This document shows positions 33,947 to 37,500 of a stretch of DNA of 37,500 bases, in pieces. The stretch is taken from NCBI RefSeq assembly GCF_964340395.1, contig NC_135571.1, positions 1,102,501 through 1,140,000 of the forward strand. The letters run 5' to 3'. The notes under the pieces were generated by a model. The model had not been told where the DNA came from and made no database searches. It saw only the letters and a program-made list of their open reading frames with translations. Position 1 is the stretch's first letter. The number at the start of each line of letters is the position of its first letter. The DNA is from Glandiceps talaboti (Eukaryota > Hemichordata > Enteropneusta > Spengelidae). A program made the position numbers and the translations under genes.

Positions 33947-34277
33947 GGATACCGGTAGGTGGGGTAGGTAGATTTTTTATTTTATTTTATTATATATTTT
34001 TTTTCATGTGTGATTGTCTAGTTCAGGTTTTCCATTGTTTTCCAAATAATCTCTGTGTTGTTTATTTCTTCCTATCAGATGTACAGCCATTACAGATTGG
34101 AACAACAGTTTTAGAGTGTCTTTTCAAGTTGATGTCAGTTTCTGCATCCACTGTTTCTCGTGAGACTTCACAATTTTTGTGATTTTATTATTTTTTGCTC
34201 AAATACGTAAAAGGGTCAGCAGTAAAAAGCTAGGTGGGGTAGGGTAACCGAAACCAAACAATTATTTTTTTAAAGCC
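33947..34277 (-). mobile_element. Tourist-like (PIF/Harbinger-type) MITE, copy 3 (inverted)
   Basis: The copy lies in opposite orientation to copies 1 and 2. It shares AATCTCTGTGTTGTTTATTT, CAGCCATTACAGATTGGAAC, ATGTCAGTTTCTGCATCCAC and GGGTAACCGAAACC, and ends in AAAGCC next to TAA (34278-34280). The left end is GGATACC next to TTA (33944-33946), so either the end or the duplication has mutated. It is 331 bp and non-coding. Confidence 0.8.
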
Positions 34278-34474
34278 TAACTATGTATTTAAGAATTACG
34301 AAACAACATTGTATATAAGAGAAATCGGACATTCATCTGTTATATTGCATTTGAATATTCACAGTTGGCTAGTGTCTGCAAAGGCTGTCAAATTTTCATG
34401 TATTATTTTTAATTTTTAATGCAAAGTATAATTGAAAGTAATAGTCTTTCACAAAAATGTCCCAGTTTAAAACA

Positions 34475-34863
34475 TAATACATAATAATAACTTTATTTCC
34501 TACAAAAAACAAACAAAACAAAATAACAACAGCAAGGACAGTGACAATTTCGTCCACTTCAATTGGACGTGTGATGACAATTGTAGGAAATGTAGCTAGA
34601 AATAGTCATGCATAGACTAATCGAGTCTAGCTACTCGAAATATACTCTGAATATTAGTATTTACACATATTTGCTGTTCTCATAACTTCGGAGGAAAAAC
34701 AACTACAACAACAAGGAATGGTGTAAAGGAAAACTTGTATAAATTACAATACACAGGACTCGTCAAGAACAAATTGTTTAAACTTCTTTTTAAAAAGATT
34801 TTTGGAAGAAATACTACGAATATCGTGTGGTAAATTATTCCAGATTTTGGCGCCAGCGATGAT
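34475..34863 (-). mobile_element. LINE 3' end with ATT tail, minus strand
   Basis: On the minus strand the element ends GGAAATAAAGTTATTATTAT, a polyadenylation-type signal with an ATT-repeat tail. It is preceded by ~260 bp of 3' UTR-like DNA and a degraded ORF2 C-terminus (34744-34863, listed separately). Confidence 0.7.
34744..34863 (-). pseudogene. C-terminal fragment of a LINE ORF2 protein
   Basis: The minus-strand frame reads GAKIWNNLPHDIRSISSKNL, FKKKFK and then stops (TAA at 34744-34746). The G-x-x-I/L-W-N-x-L-P...I-R...F-K-x-x-x-K pattern is diagnostic of the C-terminal region of CR1/L2/jockey-type LINE proteins. A stop lies only five codons upstream of the GAKIW motif, so the frame is broken. 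The reverse transcriptase domain is absent. It differs from the nearby plus-strand fragment at 34958. Confidence 0.75.
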
Positions 34864-34957
34864 TTACAGTACGTGATATTGATGTAGTACTCCACAATAA
34901 TAGTCTGGATACCAACATGGCCTGTAACTATGGTAACGATACTGTATAGATACTAGA
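34864..34957. other. Short spacer between convergent LINE remnants
   Basis: It contains GTAACTATGGTAAC (34925-34938), an X-box-like palindrome lacking one consensus position. Otherwise unremarkable. Confidence 0.4.
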
Positions 34958-35150
34958 CAACTCCACTCTTCTTCTGATTCTCTCAAGCTACTCAGTCTTC
35001 CAAGGGTTTCTTTCTACAAAGACTTTTGGTTAGAGATCTTTCTCTCACATTCATCCTACATCATGGAACAATCTTCCTTTTGATCTCCGTCACTCCAAGT
35101 CTCTTACATCTTTCCACCGTTCTCTCAACACCTATCCCTTTAAACATTAA
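34958..35150 (+). pseudogene. C-terminal fragment of a second LINE ORF2 protein, frameshifted
   Basis: One plus-strand frame reads QLHSSSDSLKLLSLPRV (34958 on). After a frame change near 35010-35025, another frame reads TFG, a stop codon, and RSFSHIHPTSWNNLPFDLRH, then SKSLTSFHRSLNTYPFKH and stop at 35148-35150. The order L-x-S-S-S...L-x-L-P-R, then F/Y-G-x-R-S/A-F-S, then P-x-x-W-N-x-L-P-x-x-L/I-R, then F-x-x-x-L-x-x-x-x-F is the standard C-terminus of CR1/RTE-like LINE proteins. One frameshift and one internal stop make it dead. No 3' tail was recognised. Confidence 0.75.
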
Positions 35151-35697
35151 GTCTCAGCCTTCTTCAATTGCCTAGTAATCCAGAGTCTGTGAATCCACTT
35201 TTTCCTCGTACATATATACATATAAAACTATAAAGTTTTCTAATTCAGGATTGAAGGCCAGCTTTGTACAATGACAGAAAATATTGGAGAATAAATTCTC
35301 ATTATGTCTATTTGATCAAAACACAACTAATACTTGTAGTTGAACTTGAACTTGAAGTCAGTGATTTAATAGCTTTATCAAGTAGGATAATGAGATGGGA
35401 GTAAATCAGAGTGGTTGTATAACTATAGAACTGAAGGGCATGTATATTAACTATTGACTCAGCTTTAGTGGTTATACACTCATCATATGAAACCAGAAAC
35501 TTAAGCTAGTCAGTTATCCAGGGTAGGTAAAAATACTAAGCTGTATGTACTTTCACTATATGTAGCTCACATTACTGCAAGGTCCAAGCAGCTTATAGTG
35601 TGTTATATAAGATGAACTGATTTAATATTTAAGAAAAATTTCTAGGGTCTTGTTGTTCCGCATGTGTACACTTTGAAAGGACAAGCACGTAGGCATG
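35151..35697. other. Spacer, nothing recognised
   Basis: It may include the 3' UTR of the preceding LINE fragment. No gene is supported. Confidence 0.45.
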
Positions 35698-36085
35698 CAC
35701 TTAGAGATTTGTTGGCAAGATTGAGGGGGTTGTCACTTAGATTTGTTGGCAAGATTGAGGGGGTTGTCACTTAGATTTGTTGGCAAGATTGAGGGGGTTG
35801 TCACTTATAAATTTGTTGGCAAGATTGAGAGTGTTAATTTGTTGACAAGATTGAGGGGGTTGTCACTTAGATTTGTTGGCAAGATTGAGGTTGTTAATTT
35901 GTTGGCAAGATTGAGGGGGTTATTATCACTTAGATTTGTTGGCAAGATTGAGGGTGTTGTCACTTAGATTTGTTGGCAAGATTGAGGGGGTTCTCACTTA
36001 GATTTGTTGGCAAGATTGAGGGGGTTCTCACTTAGATTTGTTGGCAAGATTGAGTGTTAATTTGTTGGCAAGATTGCGGGGGTTA
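35698..36085 (+). repeat. 34-bp minisatellite with 25-bp variants, ~12 copies
   Basis: The full unit AGATTTGTTGGCAAGATTGA, GGGGGTTGTCACTT alternates with shorter units in which the GGGTTGTCACTTAG part is replaced by a TGTTAA link. The frame at 35743-35967 reads LARLRG/RFVGKIEG repeats and is a by-product of mixed unit lengths. Confidence 0.93.
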
Positions 36086-37500
36086 TCTAATCTAAAACAA
36101 GAAATGTACTTGCCATATTTGGTGTTTGGTGATTCATATTAAAAGTTCTACATGTAGTAGTCGATTTATTTGATAATACTTAGATGTAATATTTAAAGGA
36201 TTATTGTCCTAAGATTTGGATTAAGATTTAGGTATTAAAACAGTTGTCTGGCAGAGTTATTGAAAAGTTGATCTAGAATAAAGAAAATGATGCTATGCAC
36301 CCCCCCCCCCCCATTGTTTGTGGTCAGGGCAGCTTGTGAAAAGTGGTGCAACGATACAAATTTATATATGTATTTTTTTAGATTTTTTTGTTTTATTCTC
36401 ACCACACCTGTCTCTAAATCTACTATTTATGGCTGTTTACTGTTTTATTCAATATTTTAGAGTAAGTGTGTATGTGGGGCAGATGTCAGAAAATAATAAT
36501 TAATATCATCAGAATTCTGAATCATTATGAATATTATAACAGAATATTTTAAATCAAGATTTTATTTTCACTTCAGTAAAAAAAATAAAATCAGCTCGAC
36601 GTGCCACTTTAATAAAAATTCTATGTACCTTTAATGAGTAACAAAACCTTTTATTTGTATGGCCATATCGATGATGGAAGGGAGTCTGTTTATGAGCGGC
36701 AGGAGTTGGCAGGAGTTAGAACAAATTAGGCCGACATAAAGTACTCAGTTTACAGGGATTTCTATCTCACCCTGACTGTGCATTGTAAGTGTACTTAGCT
36801 GCTAAAATGTGAAATAGTGTTATTTTTGTCTGTGAATATTATAGATGGTTAGACAGCAAATTTTTGATTAATTGATTTTTAGAGTGTGAAAACAAATGCC
36901 ACAGTGTCAACTCAGAAATGTAGAGAACTTGGATAAAAGATGTGGGTGAATCGAAGAACAGCATGAAGGGAACTAGAAAACAGAGTGGAGGAAATTGCAT
37001 TAATTAATACAAACATTACTTCCGAAAACTTTCAACTTTTATCAAACATGTCATTTTCAAATTTTTTTTCACGTTTTTAGAAATTTGAAAAAATGAAATG
37101 TGATAGAATTGTGTTTAGTTTGTATCAAGCAAAATCTAAAAATGCGTTATGAATTGAAAATTATCAGAGAAACATTGCTCACAAACTTAGACATATATAC
37201 ACATGAATGTGAAATACGAAAATCTATGGTACTGTGATGCTCCTAATATAAATAAAAAAATTCAAAATCACAATTATTTTTCCAAATTTTCTAATTTTCC
37301 TTGTTTGTACTAGTATAAACATAATTATTTTTCCATGATCAATATTTTTCAACAATCAGCCAGACAACACTTGTGTCACATGTCTCCCTTCAAATATCAC
37401 CTGTAGTCACTCCCCAAAAAACAAGACAAATCATGCCCTCAAAAAAGAAAACAAGAAGTTAATAAGATAATACATATACAAACCCTGCCTACAATGAATT
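36086..37500. other. AT-rich stretch to the window end, nothing recognised
   Basis: A C13 run lies at 36300-36312, and GGCAGGAGTT is duplicated near 36700. The 61-codon frame at 36318-36503 shows no motif. No gene or repeat copy is supported in the final 1.4 kb. Confidence 0.45.

Overview
The window reads as gene-poor, AT-rich nuclear DNA of an animal, most likely a marine invertebrate such as a mollusc or another lophotrochozoan. The reasons are: no dense ORFs on either strand, many short tandem arrays, kilobase-scale microsatellites, foldback/MITE-type elements, a tRNA-derived SINE, and degraded 3' ends of several non-LTR retrotransposons (LINEs). The host group is an inference. I found no host protein-coding exon I can defend. 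Nearly all longer open frames are translations of tandem repeats (His/Thr/Pro from CAC, Arg/Glu from GA, Leu/Ser from the opposite strand, and a 23-residue repeat from a 69-bp minisatellite).

Layout, 0-10 kb: a 21-bp minisatellite (727-1026); a C28 tract and a rearranged dispersed repeat (2030-2375); a small foldback element (2637-2820); a LINE 3' end (3467-3600); a CpG-containing patch with two CACGTG boxes and an AAAATGGCGGC motif, joined to a ~200-bp near-perfect palindrome (5475-5842); a ~1-kb CAA/CAC/CAA microsatellite (5991-7062); a 69-bp minisatellite (7524-8190); and a GGGA/GA tract followed by an exact 49-bp duplication (9115-9741).

10-22.5 kb: a 324-bp foldback element (10500-10823); a G-rich block; a MITE with TAA target duplications (13622-13967); a hairpin-containing repeat (14141-14398); 7-, 40- and 18-bp arrays; a second GA/GGGA/GA tract (16380-16712); copies of two more interspersed families (18.0-18.7 kb); a second MITE copy inserted in a ~93-bp tandem repeat (19692-20254); the same 69-bp minisatellite as at 7.5 kb but inverted (20485-20946); and a GT array with a T26 run.

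22.5-37.5 kb: more copies of the dispersed families (23128, 26010, 27478, 29300, 31444, 33150, 33947). A LINE C-terminus lies on the minus strand at 23.6 kb. At 30.05-30.72 kb a SINE with two tRNA-like heads abuts a hairpin repeat, which abuts a 59-bp minisatellite. The same 59-bp unit returns as a larger array at 32331-33135. Three further LINE ends are at 31.25, 34.5-34.86 and 34.96-35.15 kb. A 34-bp minisatellite is at 35.7-36.1 kb.

There is no operon-like or pathway logic here. The theme is how the repeats relate to each other: the same minisatellite at two sites in opposite orientation, another at two sites in the same orientation with each array touching a foldback-type repeat, a MITE whose target duplication can be read from a tandem unit, and four exact plus one near copy of the DR1 nuclear-receptor motif AGGTCAAAGGTC.
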